Origin: Microbacterium sp. LWO13-1.2
GTDB taxonomy: Bacteria > Actinomycetota > Actinomycetes > Actinomycetales > Microbacteriaceae
DNA length: 64,000 nt
Assembly: GCF_038397725.1 (NCBI RefSeq)
Contig: NZ_CP151634.1
Span: forward strand, 248,001-312,000
Reading direction: 5' to 3'
In this document: piece after piece, positions 25,993-35,342 of the stretch
Layout: every line of letters begins with the position of its first letter
Position numbering within the stretch: the stretch's first letter is position 1
Notes under the pieces: generated by a model
What the model was told of the DNA's origin: nothing
What the model saw: only the letters and a program-made list of their open reading frames with translations
The model's database searches: none
Program-made: the position numbers and the translations under genes

Positions 25993-26057
25993 TCCTGCCC
26001 GCTCAGCGGGCCGACGATAAGCCTACAACAGTCGCGTCGCGATTGCGAAACGAGGGC

Positions 26058-26639
26058 TCAGTCGTGCTCTGCGGCCGCCTTCTGTTTCTTCTTCACCTTG
26101 CGGCGGGCACGCTGCTGCGAGGACAGCGCCTGCAGATCGACGAGCCGGAGCGCCTGCATCCGTGCCTCGCGCATGGTGTCGTAGTCGGGATCCTGATCAG
26201 GGCGCATCCCCTCGACGCGCAGGCGCCGATCGAGGTTGTGCCGCACGTCGGCCCAGGCTCCCTCCCGCGCTTCCTCCACGATGACGCTGAGCGCCTCCGC
26301 GTCCTCCATCGTCTCGCGCAGCTTGGTGGCGACGCCGTGGGACTGCTTCGCCCGACGCTTGAGGTTGCGGACGTCGCGGTCGCGGTAGTCGTGCGTGCCC
26401 GAAGGGTCGGAGTGGCGACCGCGGGCGCGCTTGCGCAGTTCCGCGAGCGTCTTCTCGGCCTGCTCCGCTTCCTCCGCCATCGCGCGCAGCGCCTCACGGG
26501 CGTCGGCGATGTACTTGCCGGTGTCGAAGACGCCGCCCTGGGCGATCGTGTCGACGAGGATGTGGTTCTTCACGACGAGGCGCGCAGCTGAGGTCGCGAT
26601 CGCGACACCCTCAGCGATGGCATCCGATGTTCGTCCCAC
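26058..26639 (-). CDS. Conserved-looking hypothetical coiled-coil protein
   Basis: 193 residues from a GTG with a strong AGGAGG site. The first 45 residues form a hydrophobic/amphipathic region (AIAEGVAIATSAARLVVKNH), then charged helices with coiled-coil character (MAEEAEQAEKTLAELRKRA) and a lysine-rich end (RRKVKKKQKAAAEHD). No membrane segment or catalytic motif. I recognise it as an unnamed actinobacterial protein type but assign no function. It is a single gene between tRNA-Arg and a divergent SDR gene. Confidence 0.7.
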   Translation of the reverse strand: MGRTSDAIAEGVAIATSAARLVVKNHILVDTIAQGGVFDTGKYIADAREALRAMAEEAEQAEKTLAELRKRARGRHSDPSGTHDYRDRDVRNLKRRAKQSHGVATKLRETMEDAEALSVIVEEAREGAWADVRHNLDRRLRVEGMRPDQDPDYDTMREARMQALRLVDLQALSSQQRARRKVKKKQKAAAEHD

Positions 26640-26770
26640 CGCAACCTCCTCTCCTCGAGCGTACCGGTATCACTTGCGCAGAACGTCGGCCAGAATGGAT
26701 CCGATCGGGGTCTCGCCGCCTACACCGCCGCGCGAGACGCATCCTCGAGATCGCCCCCAGAGGAGGATGG

Positions 26771-27610
26771 ATGCAGCCGCTCACGTTCACCGGCAGCACA
26801 ACGGTCATCACCGGAGCCGCGAACGGCATGGGCGCCGCTGTCGCCCGCCTGCTCGCCGCCCAGGGCGCCCACCTCGCGCTGCTCGACCACGATGCCGACG
26901 CGCTGGCCGCCGTGGCCGAGGACCTGGCGAATACGACCGTGACGACGCATGTCGTCGACCTGCGCGATGACGACGCGGTCTTCGCGGCGGCCGCCGAGAT
27001 CGCCGCTGCGCACGGGCAGGTGAACGCCCTGATCACCTGCGCAGGCTCGTCGATGCTCGGCTCTCTCGACCAGCTCACGATGGAGGAGATGCGCTGGCTG
27101 GTCGATGTGAACCTGTGGGGAACGGTCTCGATCACGAAGGCACTCCTCCCCGTGCTGCGCGCGGCGCCGGCGGCTCACATCACGCATCTCGCCAGCGTCT
27201 ACGCCCTCGCCGCCCCCGCGGGTCGCATCCCCTATGCGCTGAGCAAGTTCGCCGTCCGCGGCTTCTCGGAGTCGCTGCGCCATGAGCTCGAAGACACCTC
27301 GGTCACGGTCGGGGCCGTCTACCCCGCCGGAGTGCGAACGGGGATCATCCTGCACGGCCGCTATGCGGCGGCGATCGATCCGGCCGTCGCAGCCCGGGCC
27401 GCCGCAGCGCAGGCGCAGATGTATCACACCGACCCCGCGGATGCCGCGGCCCGCATCGTGCGCGCCACGCAGCGGCGCCGTGCGCGAACGATGATCGGTC
27501 GTGAGGCGCGTCTCATCGATCTGCTCGTGCGCGCCAGCCCGACCGGATACTGGGCGGCGATGCGGCGACCGCTCCGTGCGGCGATCGACACGACGACCCC
27601 CGCCTCCTGA
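26771..27610 (+). CDS. Short-chain dehydrogenase/reductase
   Basis: 279 residues from the ATG at 26771, four bases after GAGGAGG. NAD(P)-binding TGAANGMGAAVARLL, NALITCAGSS (the NAG-like motif), catalytic Ser in HLASVYALA, and Y-x3-K in IPYALSKFAVRGF identify a classical SDR of the type used in lipid or acyl-group metabolism. The substrate is unknown. A GntR regulator is convergent immediately downstream. Confidence 0.9.
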   Translation: MQPLTFTGSTTVITGAANGMGAAVARLLAAQGAHLALLDHDADALAAVAEDLANTTVTTHVVDLRDDDAVFAAAAEIAAAHGQVNALITCAGSSMLGSLDQLTMEEMRWLVDVNLWGTVSITKALLPVLRAAPAAHITHLASVYALAAPAGRIPYALSKFAVRGFSESLRHELEDTSVTVGAVYPAGVRTGIILHGRYAAAIDPAVAARAAAAQAQMYHTDPADAAARIVRATQRRRARTMIGREARLIDLLVRASPTGYWAAMRRPLRAAIDTTTPAS

Positions 27611-27628
27611 ACCCGTTCGCGGTCGCGT

Positions 27629-28291
27629 TCAGTCCGACGAAGCGGCGCGCGCCAGGAGAACCCGTTCGGCGGTCGCCCGCCCGGCGGCGAGGTGCCGCGG
27701 CACGAGGACGCGCAGGGCATCCACGTCGCGCGCGATCAGCGCATCGAAGATGATGCGGTGCTCGGCAGCCATCGCGACGAGATCGTCGTGCTGCCCGAAG
27801 AGCCACTGCAGGCGCGTGATGAACACGCGGATGAGTTCATCGAGCATCTCGTTGCCGGCCAGCTCGGACACGATCTCGTGAAACCGTCCGGCGGCGATTC
27901 GCGCTGCTTCCGTATCGCCCGCGCGTGCGGCGCTCTCTTCCCGTTCGAGTGCGGCGCGCAACCGTTCGATTCCGGCGTCATCGTGCCGCTCGGCGGCGAA
28001 GACGAAGATCAACGTCTCGACAGACTCTCGAACTTCGCTGAGGTCGTACAGGTCGCGCACGGTGAACTCGCGCACGACCGCCCAACTGCGCGGTCGCGCC
28101 ACGACGACTCCCTCGCCGACCAGAGCGCGAATCGCCTCTCGCACCGGCAGACGTGACACGTGGAGTTCGGCCGCGATATCCCGCTCGATGAGCTTGGTTC
28201 CGGGCAGACGCCGGCCCAGCACGATGTCGTCGCGCAGAATCCGCGTCACCCGCGCAGATTCCAGTTCCCCGACTGCCCCCAGCCCTGTCAT
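27629..28291 (-). CDS. GntR-family regulator, FadR (FCD) subfamily
   Basis: 220 residues from the ATG at 28291. The winged helix contains GTKLIERDIAAELHVSRLPV followed by REAIRAL; the all-helical FCD domain has the metal-site pattern with Asp in DLSEVRESVE and His in AGRFHEIVSELAGN and EHRIIFDALI. No Shine-Dalgarno is obvious. It regulates an unknown target; neighbouring genes face other ways. Confidence 0.88.
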   Translation of the reverse strand: MTGLGAVGELESARVTRILRDDIVLGRRLPGTKLIERDIAAELHVSRLPVREAIRALVGEGVVVARPRSWAVVREFTVRDLYDLSEVRESVETLIFVFAAERHDDAGIERLRAALEREESAARAGDTEAARIAAGRFHEIVSELAGNEMLDELIRVFITRLQWLFGQHDDLVAMAAEHRIIFDALIARDVDALRVLVPRHLAAGRATAERVLLARAASSD

Positions 28292-28407
28292 GTCTGAATT
28301 CTCGCACTGTTCGGAGTTTCGCGTTCGCGTGTGTCTCCCCGCGCGTGCACGTCGAAAGGGACGGGATGCCACAGCACCCCGTCCCCTTCATGCGGCTGGA
28401 ACGATCG

Positions 28408-29049
28408 TCAGGGCAGACGGTTCGCGAGAGCCAGGTTCGCGGTCAGCTCCTCGGCGTTCTGCCTGACCACGTACGCGGGACGATCGCGCTCCACGCGCCA
28501 CGATTCGCTCAGCGGGCCGACGTTCACGGTGTCGAAGCCGATCTCGTCGTAGAACCGCTCGACGAACTCGGCCGCGTCGTCATGGTCGCTCGAGGTCGCG
28601 AGCGCGCGCCGGTTCGGCGACCCGGCCGGGGCGCCGGCCGTCGCGATCTCCGAGGCCAAGATGTGGTTGAACGCCTTCGCCACCTTGGAGGTCGGCAGGT
28701 GCTGCTGGAGGAGCTCCGAGGTGGTGGTCTCCCCCTTGTCGAGAGCCTCGATGCGGCCGTCGCGCTCGAAGTAGTAGTTGTTCGTGTCGAGCACGATCTT
28801 TCCGGCGAGCGGCTCGACCGGGACCTGGTCGATCGCGTGCAGCGGCACGGTCACGACGACGACATCTCCCGCCGTTCCCGCCTCTGCGGCCGTGGCAGCT
28901 CGCGCCTTCGGGCCGAGTTCCGCGACGAGGTCGCCGAGGGTTTCGGGACCGCGGGAGTTCGCGATCACGACGTCGTAGCCGGAGGAGACGGCCGCGCGTG
29001 CGACCTGGGCTCCGATGTGTCCTGCACCGATGATTCCGAGAGTTGTCAT
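28408..29049 (-). CDS. NADP oxidoreductase, coenzyme F420-dependent type
   Basis: 213 residues. The Rossmann motif is at the very start (MTTLGIIGAGHIGAQVARAA), followed by ANSRGPETL, the NADP-specifying region, and the segment VAKAFNHILASEIATAGAPA typical of the F420-dependent NADP reductase-like family (COG2085). Many such proteins lack proven F420 use, so the cofactor is an inference. It is preceded by the GNAT gene on the same strand after a 66-base gap. Confidence 0.82.
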   Translation of the reverse strand: MTTLGIIGAGHIGAQVARAAVSSGYDVVIANSRGPETLGDLVAELGPKARAATAAEAGTAGDVVVVTVPLHAIDQVPVEPLAGKIVLDTNNYYFERDGRIEALDKGETTTSELLQQHLPTSKVAKAFNHILASEIATAGAPAGSPNRRALATSSDHDDAAEFVERFYDEIGFDTVNVGPLSESWRVERDRPAYVVRQNAEELTANLALANRLP

Positions 29050-29115
29050 GTCCGGGCCAACGCCCTCCGCACTGCGGTATTCCCGTCGGTGACGCCGGAA
29101 GTCACGAAGGCCGAT

Positions 29116-30057
29116 TCACAGCTCCAGAAGGAGATGTTCTTCCAGCCGACGGTAGCCGAGCTGTTCGTAGAGCGAGACAGCACCGACGTTGAACCCGAAC
29201 ACGTGCAGTCCGATGGAGCCGGCACCGAGACGCTCGGCTTCTCGTTCGGCGGCGTGCATGAGCTCGCGGCCGTACCCCTTCCGCCGCTGATCGGCGGCCA
29301 CCTCGATATCGAGGATGAAGGCATGCGGATGACCACCCCGTCGGCGCATGCCGATCCAGAGGATGCCCACCTCGACGCCGTCGACCGTCGCGGTGAACAA
29401 CTCCTGACCCGGTGTCTCCAATCCCTGCGGCAGCTCCTGCAGGAACTGCCGGTGGGACTCCTCCACCGCCTCCTCCATCGTGTATCTGCCCGCATCGACG
29501 AGGTCCTGCGCGAAGGCCGCCTCGGATTCGATCTCGTAGCGGGGGTAGCGCTCCGGGGTCATCGGCGCCACCTCCACGTGGGCCGCGATCTGCCGACCCG
29601 GTAGCGGCTCGAGCAGCATCTGGATGGACGAGACCTGGAAGCCACGGCCGTCGGCGAACCGATGCCCCGCAGCATCCTGGGGGAACAGCCCCATGCTGAC
29701 CCTGCGGACGTCATGCTCACGGCCCGTGTCCAGCACCGCGGCGAACACGGCGTCGCACTGCGCATCGCTGGGTTCGGTGCTGAACGCGAGATCGACGATG
29801 AACATCGTGGTGCTGTTCAGGCCGAGCCACACCGTGCCGATCTCGCCGTCTGCATCATCGACGATGCGCAGAATGCGCGACGTGGCCGTGGCCGTGCCGT
29901 CGGGAATCAGGTCGCTGAAGTAGGCGTCGGCCTGGTCGACGGCATCCTGTCCCAGGCGCAAACCCGAGTCCTGCCGCAGCCGGATGAGCCGCGTCCTGGT
30001 GACTTCCCGCCACTCGTCGTAGCGGTCGGCATTCAGAGGAAGCAGCTTCAGAGGCAT
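29116..30057 (-). CDS. GNAT-family N-acetyltransferase
   Basis: 313 residues with two GNAT-like halves. The N-terminal half (DADGEIGTVWLGLNSTTMFI) is degenerate; the C-terminal half has the acetyl-CoA loop VAADQRRKGYGRELMHAAER and NVGAVSLYEQLGYRR. Only the second half is expected to be active. Substrate unknown. It ends close to the F420-type oxidoreductase gene downstream and starts 33 bases after sufU. Confidence 0.85.
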   Translation of the reverse strand: MPLKLLPLNADRYDEWREVTRTRLIRLRQDSGLRLGQDAVDQADAYFSDLIPDGTATATSRILRIVDDADGEIGTVWLGLNSTTMFIVDLAFSTEPSDAQCDAVFAAVLDTGREHDVRRVSMGLFPQDAAGHRFADGRGFQVSSIQMLLEPLPGRQIAAHVEVAPMTPERYPRYEIESEAAFAQDLVDAGRYTMEEAVEESHRQFLQELPQGLETPGQELFTATVDGVEVGILWIGMRRRGGHPHAFILDIEVAADQRRKGYGRELMHAAEREAERLGAGSIGLHVFGFNVGAVSLYEQLGYRRLEEHLLLEL

Positions 30058-30090
30058 TCGTCCATCATCCTCTGTTGCCGCCGCGACCCG

Positions 30091-30528
30091 TCAAGCCAGC
30101 TTGTGCAGTGCGTCCTCCGCAGCGACCCAGGCCAGCATCGCGCACTTCACGCGCGCGACGTATTTCGATACCCCGCCGAGGGCCGCGGCATCTCCGAGCA
30201 GCTCCTCGTCTGGTTCGATCTTCCCGCGTGAGCGCATCGCCTCGCGGAACGCGGCGATCCGGACCTCCACCTCGTCGACGGTGAGCCCCTCGACGAGTTC
30301 GGCGAACAGCGAAGCGGATGCCTGCGAGATCGCGCATCCGTGGCCTTCCCACGCGACCGCTTCGATCGTGCCGTCGGCGGCGCGGTGCAGCTGAAGGGTG
30401 ACCTCGTCGCCACAGGTGGGATTCACCTGATGCGACTGCGCCGCGACCTCATCACGCAGCCCGAAACCGTGCGGGGTCCGGGAATGGTCGAGGATGAGCT
30501 CCTGGTACAGGTTCTGCAGGTCGCTCAT
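30091..30528 (-). CDS. sufU: SufU iron-sulphur assembly sulphur-transfer protein
   Basis: 145 residues. The three conserved ligand cysteines are in NPTCGDEV, GHGCAISQASAS and ARVKCAMLAW, and the N-terminus LYQELILDHSRTP is typical. In Gram-positive bacteria SufU accepts persulphide from SufS with zinc at this site. Its start overlaps sufS by 4 bases, so the two are co-translated. The sufBCD genes are not in this window. Confidence 0.94.
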   Translation of the reverse strand: MSDLQNLYQELILDHSRTPHGFGLRDEVAAQSHQVNPTCGDEVTLQLHRAADGTIEAVAWEGHGCAISQASASLFAELVEGLTVDEVEVRIAAFREAMRSRGKIEPDEELLGDAAALGGVSKYVARVKCAMLAWVAAEDALHKLA

Positions 30529-31832
30529 GCGCCCCTCCGGAAGAAGTCGATCGCCGCGGCGACGCCCTCGATGACGGCATCCACCTCGGCCTCAGTCGTG
30601 TAGAGGTAGGTGCTCGCCCTCGTGGACGAGGTGACGCCGAGCCGCCGATGCAGCGGCTGGGCGCAGTGATGCCCGACGCGCACGGCGATGCCGCGATCAT
30701 CGAGGAACTGACCGACGTCGTGGGAGTGGATGCCGGCGACGTCGAAGCTCGCGAGTCCCACCCGCGGCAGGTCGATGCCCGCGCCGAGCACGCGGACACC
30801 GTCGATCGCGCTCAGCCCGTCGACGAGCTGCCTGCCGAATGCCGCCTCGTGCGCAGCGATCCGCGGCATCCCGACCGCCGTCAGATAGTCGACGGCCGCA
30901 GCGAGCGCGATGGCCTGCGAAACCCGCTGCGTGCCCGCTTCGAAGCGCTGCGGCGGCGGCAGGTACTCGGCGGTCGTCGTCGTGACCGTGGTGATCATCG
31001 AGCCCCCGGTGAGGAAGGGCGGCATCGCCTCGAGGAGTTCGCGCCGCCCGTACAGGGCCCCGATCCCGGTGGGTCCGAGCATCTTGTGGCCGGAGAGCAC
31101 AGCGAAGTCGACGTCGAGCTCTTTCACGTCGAGCGGGAGGTGCGGGGCCGATTGGCAGGCGTCGAGGAGCACGAGCGCGCCGACCTCTCGCGCACGGGCG
31201 ACGATCTGCGGGACCGGGTTGATCACGCCGAGCACGTTGGAGACGTGCGTGACGGCGACGATCCTGGTGCGCTCGTTGATGATGGAGGCCGCGTCGTCGA
31301 GCCGCAGCGCGCCGTCGTCGTCGACCGGAATGACCCGCAGTGTCGCGCCGGTTCGGGCGGCGAGCTCCTGCCACGGGATCAGGTTCGCGTGGTGCTCCAT
31401 CTCGGTGGTGACGATCTCGTCGCCCTCGCGCAGCCGGAGCCGGTCGGCCTCGGCACCGCCGCGTCCGATGGAGGCGTTGGAGAGCGAGTAGGCGACGAGG
31501 TTGATCGCCTCGGTGGCGTTGGATGTCCAGACGATCTCGTCATCATCGGCGCCGACGAAACGGGCGAGGGTGCTGCGGGCATCTTCGAACAGCTCCGTCG
31601 CCTCGGCGGCGAGCGTGTGGGCGCCGCGGTGCACAGCCGAGTTCATCGTGGACGCGAACTCGCGCTCGGCATCCAGGACGGCGAAAGGACGCTGCGACGT
31701 GGCCCCCGAATCGAGGTAGGCGAGCGGATGCCCGTTCACCTGCGTCTGCAGGATCGGGAAGTCCTCGCGGATGCGACGCACCTCCGCCTCGCTCAGCGGG
31801 GCAGCCAGGTCGACAACAGGGGAAGTGCTCAT
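30525..31832 (-). CDS. sufS: Cysteine desulfurase SufS
   Basis: 435 residues. PLP lysine in SGHKMLGPTGIGALYG, active-site Cys in VRVGHHCAQPLHRR, and TEMEHHANLIPWQELA define group-II desulfurases. It removes sulphur from cysteine and passes it to SufU. It is the first gene of the sufS-sufU pair; its upstream region has an unusual pair of 27-base direct repeats. Confidence 0.95.
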   Translation of the reverse strand: MSTSPVVDLAAPLSEAEVRRIREDFPILQTQVNGHPLAYLDSGATSQRPFAVLDAEREFASTMNSAVHRGAHTLAAEATELFEDARSTLARFVGADDDEIVWTSNATEAINLVAYSLSNASIGRGGAEADRLRLREGDEIVTTEMEHHANLIPWQELAARTGATLRVIPVDDDGALRLDDAASIINERTRIVAVTHVSNVLGVINPVPQIVARAREVGALVLLDACQSAPHLPLDVKELDVDFAVLSGHKMLGPTGIGALYGRRELLEAMPPFLTGGSMITTVTTTTAEYLPPPQRFEAGTQRVSQAIALAAAVDYLTAVGMPRIAAHEAAFGRQLVDGLSAIDGVRVLGAGIDLPRVGLASFDVAGIHSHDVGQFLDDRGIAVRVGHHCAQPLHRRLGVTSSTRASTYLYTTEAEVDAVIEGVAAAIDFFRRGA

Positions 31833-31905
31833 CCTTCAAGTTTCCCACCTGCCGCTGGGTGCGGGCCCGGTCGGAGTCGCGTCGGGGGCGAGATTGCGCG
31901 CATAC

Positions 31906-31994
31906 GAGGTCGAAAACGCATCGGAAACGCGCCGTCGCCTCGGTGAGAGGTCAGAAACGCATCGCAAACGCGCGTTGAAGGAGCGTTTCTGACC
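31906..31994. repeat. Direct repeats and hairpin between GH32 and sufS
   Basis: Two 27-base direct repeats (31906-31932 and 31947-31973, 24 of 27 bases alike) share GAGGTC, AAACGCATCG and AAACGCGC. The second copy overlaps a 12-bp perfect inverted repeat, GGTCAGAAACGC (31949-31960) with GCGTTTCTGACC (31983-31994). The hairpin could end the GH32 operon; the repeats lie 75-160 bases upstream of sufS and could be regulator sites. The remainder of the 207-base gap shows nothing further. Confidence 0.55.
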
Positions 31995-32039
31995 ACTCGC
32001 CGCCCGCGACCGCCAGCCGCAGCACGGCCACGCCGCTCC

Positions 32040-33494
32040 TCACCCCGACGCGATGACCCCGGCTACCGCGATCCGCTCCACGTGCACGGCTCCCCCGCGC
32101 CCCTCGATGGCGAGAGCCGTTCCCGACTGCGGGGCGATCAGATCGGTGAGCACGCGAGTGCCACCGTCGGCGAAGATCTCGATCGACGCGCGGTCCAGCC
32201 AGATGACGAGCTCAACCAGGCCTCCACCCGCGACAGGCATCACCTCGACGCTCGGAAAGCTCTCGGGCAGTCCTTCGGTGCCGGGGCGTCGATCGAGAGT
32301 GACCCGCAGGTCGCCGCGATCGTAGGCGAGGACGACACCGCCGTCGCCGGAAGGGTCGCATCGCAGATGGAGGGCGAACCCCGCCGCATCTCGGGTATCC
32401 ACGCGCACGGTCATCCGCCCGGCTTCCGGCAGCCGCTCCATCAGCGTGACCCGCTCGTCGACGGACACCGCCTCGACCGCGCTCTCCCTCTCGAGGGGAG
32501 CGGACACGGGCTGCTGCCGCAGCCGGATCCGTCCCGCTCGACTGACGAGCGACAGCCGGCGCGGGAGCGTCATCATCCCGTGCCGAAGCAGTCCTTCACC
32601 GGCGGGCAGTTCCCGCGCATAGTCCCAATTCGACATCCACGCGATCAGGGTCCGTTCCTCGCGATCCAGACCGTCGAAAGTGACCCCGGCGTAGCAGTCG
32701 CGGCCGAAGTCCAGCCAGTCCGCCGGCTCATCCGTCGCCTCGGCATCCGCCGTGAAGGTCACGCCGTCGAAACTCCCGATGACGTACTGGGTGCCCGAGC
32801 CGCCCGCGACGCCGCCGGGGCTGAGGCTGATGATCAGCACCCAGCGCACCTCTGACGGGTCGCCGTCGACGGCGAGCGGGAACAGGTCCGGGCATTCCCA
32901 GACGCCGTCGACGGCCCGCTCCGGTCCGAAGCTCGACAGGAACGTCCAGCGTGTGAGGTCATCGGAGCGATACAGCAGCACCTGCCGGTCGACCGCCTCG
33001 ACGGTGACCATCACCCAATAGCTGCCGGCCGGCCCGTCGTAGCGGAACACCTTCGGGTCGCGGAACTCCCCGGTGCCGCGATCGAGCACCGGGTTGCCCG
33101 CGTACTTCGTCCAGGTGAGTCCGTCGTCGATGCTGTAGGCGAGCGACTGCGCCTGCCGACTCGGGTTCCTCGATGCCTGGGTGTACAACGCGACCAGCGC
33201 CGGCGCGTCGGCCGAGCCGAGACCCGACGTGTTGCCGTGATCGATGACGACGGATCCGGAGAAGATCTCCCCGGCCTCATCGTCCCGAATGGCGACAGGA
33301 TGGTGCTCCCAGCTGACCAGGTCGGTGCTGGATGCGTGCCCCCAGCTGATGTGATCATGCATCGCGCCATCCGGGTTGCACTGGTAGTAGAGGTGGTACT
33401 TGCCCCGGTGGAACACCAGCCCGTTCGGGTCGTTCATCCAGTTCCGCTCCGGAGTGAAATGCAAGAGGGGTCGGGGCGTATGGGCGTCGGTCAC
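32040..33494 (-). CDS. Glycoside hydrolase family 32 (fructosidase: sucrose or levan type)
   Basis: 484 residues, cytoplasmic (no signal peptide). GH32 catalytic blocks are present: WMNDPNG with nucleophile Asp22, FRDPKVF (transition-state Asp), and ECPDLF with the acid/base Glu. A C-terminal beta-sandwich follows. It cleaves terminal beta-fructosides after import. It is the last gene of the LacI-controlled operon after two permeases and a binding protein, so the imported substrate is probably a fructo-oligosaccharide or sucrose. Confidence 0.93.
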   Translation of the reverse strand: MTDAHTPRPLLHFTPERNWMNDPNGLVFHRGKYHLYYQCNPDGAMHDHISWGHASSTDLVSWEHHPVAIRDDEAGEIFSGSVVIDHGNTSGLGSADAPALVALYTQASRNPSRQAQSLAYSIDDGLTWTKYAGNPVLDRGTGEFRDPKVFRYDGPAGSYWVMVTVEAVDRQVLLYRSDDLTRWTFLSSFGPERAVDGVWECPDLFPLAVDGDPSEVRWVLIISLSPGGVAGGSGTQYVIGSFDGVTFTADAEATDEPADWLDFGRDCYAGVTFDGLDREERTLIAWMSNWDYARELPAGEGLLRHGMMTLPRRLSLVSRAGRIRLRQQPVSAPLERESAVEAVSVDERVTLMERLPEAGRMTVRVDTRDAAGFALHLRCDPSGDGGVVLAYDRGDLRVTLDRRPGTEGLPESFPSVEVMPVAGGGLVELVIWLDRASIEIFADGGTRVLTDLIAPQSGTALAIEGRGGAVHVERIAVAGVIASG

Positions 33495-33554
33495 TACGGC
33501 ATCCTTCAGGTGATCGGGTCGGGTCGAGGGTCGGAGGCGAGTCAGGGCCGCGGG

Positions 33555-34388
33555 CTACTTGCCGGCACCCGCGGTGAGGCCTTCGCGCAGCGGCTTCTGT
33601 CCGAAGATGAACACGAGCAGCGCCGGGATCATCGAGATGACCACACCGGCGAGCACTGTGGCCACGCTTCCGGTGCCGAGGTTGCCCTGCAGCGTCACGA
33701 GGCCGAGCGGCAGGGTGAAGTTCTGCTCGCTGATCGTCATGATCAACGGCCTGAAGAACTCATTCCAGTGGTAGTTGAAGGCGAGGATGCCGACGATGGC
33801 CAGCCCCGGTGCGGCGAGCGGCAGGTAGACACCGAAGAACACGCGCCAGGGTCCGGCGCCATCGATCTCGGCCGCCTCGGCGAGCTCGGGCGGCAGGCTC
33901 AGGAAGTACTGTCGCATCAGGAACGTGCCGAACGCCGTCGGCAGTGCCGGAACGATCAGCGCGAGCAGGGTGTCGGCGAGTCCCATGCCTCTGACGAGCA
34001 TGAACACCGGCACGATCGTGACCTGCATCGGCACCATCATCGTGGCGAGGATCAGCATGAACAGGATCTTCTTGCTGCGGAACTCGAACCGCGCGAAGAC
34101 GTAGCCGGCCATCGCCGCGCTGAGCATCTGCCCGACCACGATCAGCAGCGTCACCAGGGCGCTGTTCCAGGTGTACAACCAGACCGGGATGCGCGCGAAG
34201 ACGTCGGCGAACGCGCCGCCGCCGAACTCGATGGCGCCGGTGTCGATGTTCTGCGGCGACATCGCCGTGATGAGCGTCCACACGACCGGAGCCAGGGTGA
34301 GGAACGCGGCGACGATGAGCAGCGTGTACTTGCCGAGCGAACCCAGTCCGCGCAGCGGAGAGGTCCTCTGGACCGCTTCGATAGTCAT
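33555..34388 (-). CDS. Carbohydrate ABC transporter permease (MalG type)
   Basis: 277 residues with six membrane segments and the EAA loop EAAEIDGAGPWRVFFGVYLP about 80 residues from the end. The N-terminus is short, as in MalG/LacG. It pairs with the upstream permease to import a sugar, probably a fructoside given the GH32 gene 60 bases downstream. No dedicated ATPase gene is present, so a shared MsiK-like ATPase is likely. Confidence 0.92.
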   Translation of the reverse strand: MTIEAVQRTSPLRGLGSLGKYTLLIVAAFLTLAPVVWTLITAMSPQNIDTGAIEFGGGAFADVFARIPVWLYTWNSALVTLLIVVGQMLSAAMAGYVFARFEFRSKKILFMLILATMMVPMQVTIVPVFMLVRGMGLADTLLALIVPALPTAFGTFLMRQYFLSLPPELAEAAEIDGAGPWRVFFGVYLPLAAPGLAIVGILAFNYHWNEFFRPLIMTISEQNFTLPLGLVTLQGNLGTGSVATVLAGVVISMIPALLVFIFGQKPLREGLTAGAGK

Positions 34389-34397
34389 GTCAGTTCC

Positions 34398-35342
34398 TCA
34401 CCCGTAGAAGACGAAACGCTTGCTGAGCTGGAACTGCACGGCGGTCACCAGCATGATCAGGATGGTCAGCACGATGCCGATCGCCGAGGCGAGGCCGAAC
34501 TCGAGCTGCTGGAAGGCGGATTCGTAGATGACCATCACCGCGGTGCGGGTCTCATCTCCTGGTCCGCCTCGGGTGAGGACGTAGGGCTGGTCGAAGATCT
34601 GCAGGGCGCCGATGATCGCCATCACGCTCGCGACGAGCATCGTCGGGCTGATCAGGGGGATCGTGATCTGGCGGAACTGCCGCCACCCGGTCGCACCGTC
34701 GATCGAGGACGCCTCGTAGACCTCCTTCGGGATGGCGGCGACACCGCCGATGAACAGAAGGAACGTGAACCCGAAGTTCTGCCAGACGTACACCAGCAGC
34801 ACCACGACCTTCGCTCCGAAGCCCGTGGTGAGCCAGCCGATCTTGGCGACGCCGAACCACCCGAGCACCTGATTCACCAGCCCGAACTCCTGATTGAACA
34901 GGTAGGCCATCACCAGGGAGACGGATGCCGCGGACAGGATCAGCGGGAAGAAGAGCGCCGAACGGAAGAACGTGCGCAGCCAGTTCGGCATCTTCGATTG
35001 GACCAGAACCGCCAGCCCCAGCGCGACGGCGAGCTGCAGGGTCACCGCCACGATCACGAACCCGATCGTGTTCAGGAACGACACCCGCACGGTGGGATTC
35101 GCGGCGAGCTGGACGAAGTTGTCGACGCCGACGAATTCCGGAGCCGTGATGATGTCCCAGCGGAAGAACGCCAGAACGATCGACCCGATGATCGGGATGA
35201 ACGTGAAGATGCCGAGCCCGATCACGGTCGGCGCCAGGAACACCCAGATGAGGAGGCGGTTGCCGCGCTTCTTCTCCGGAGCGGGCTTCGCGCCCTTGGG
35301 CACGACAGTGGCACGGGTGGAGAGCGTCGTGGTGGACATCAT
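34398..35342 (-). CDS. Carbohydrate ABC transporter permease (MalF/UgpA type)
   Basis: 314 residues with six membrane segments; the EAA loop is EASSIDGATGWRQFRQITIP. The Lys/Arg-rich N-terminal tail (KPAPEKKRGNR) is cytoplasmic. The start at 35342 overlaps the stop of the binding-protein gene by 4 bases (ATGA). It forms the channel with the MalG-type partner 9 bases downstream. Confidence 0.92.
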   Translation of the reverse strand: MMSTTTLSTRATVVPKGAKPAPEKKRGNRLLIWVFLAPTVIGLGIFTFIPIIGSIVLAFFRWDIITAPEFVGVDNFVQLAANPTVRVSFLNTIGFVIVAVTLQLAVALGLAVLVQSKMPNWLRTFFRSALFFPLILSAASVSLVMAYLFNQEFGLVNQVLGWFGVAKIGWLTTGFGAKVVVLLVYVWQNFGFTFLLFIGGVAAIPKEVYEASSIDGATGWRQFRQITIPLISPTMLVASVMAIIGALQIFDQPYVLTRGGPGDETRTAVMVIYESAFQQLEFGLASAIGIVLTILIMLVTAVQFQLSKRFVFYG

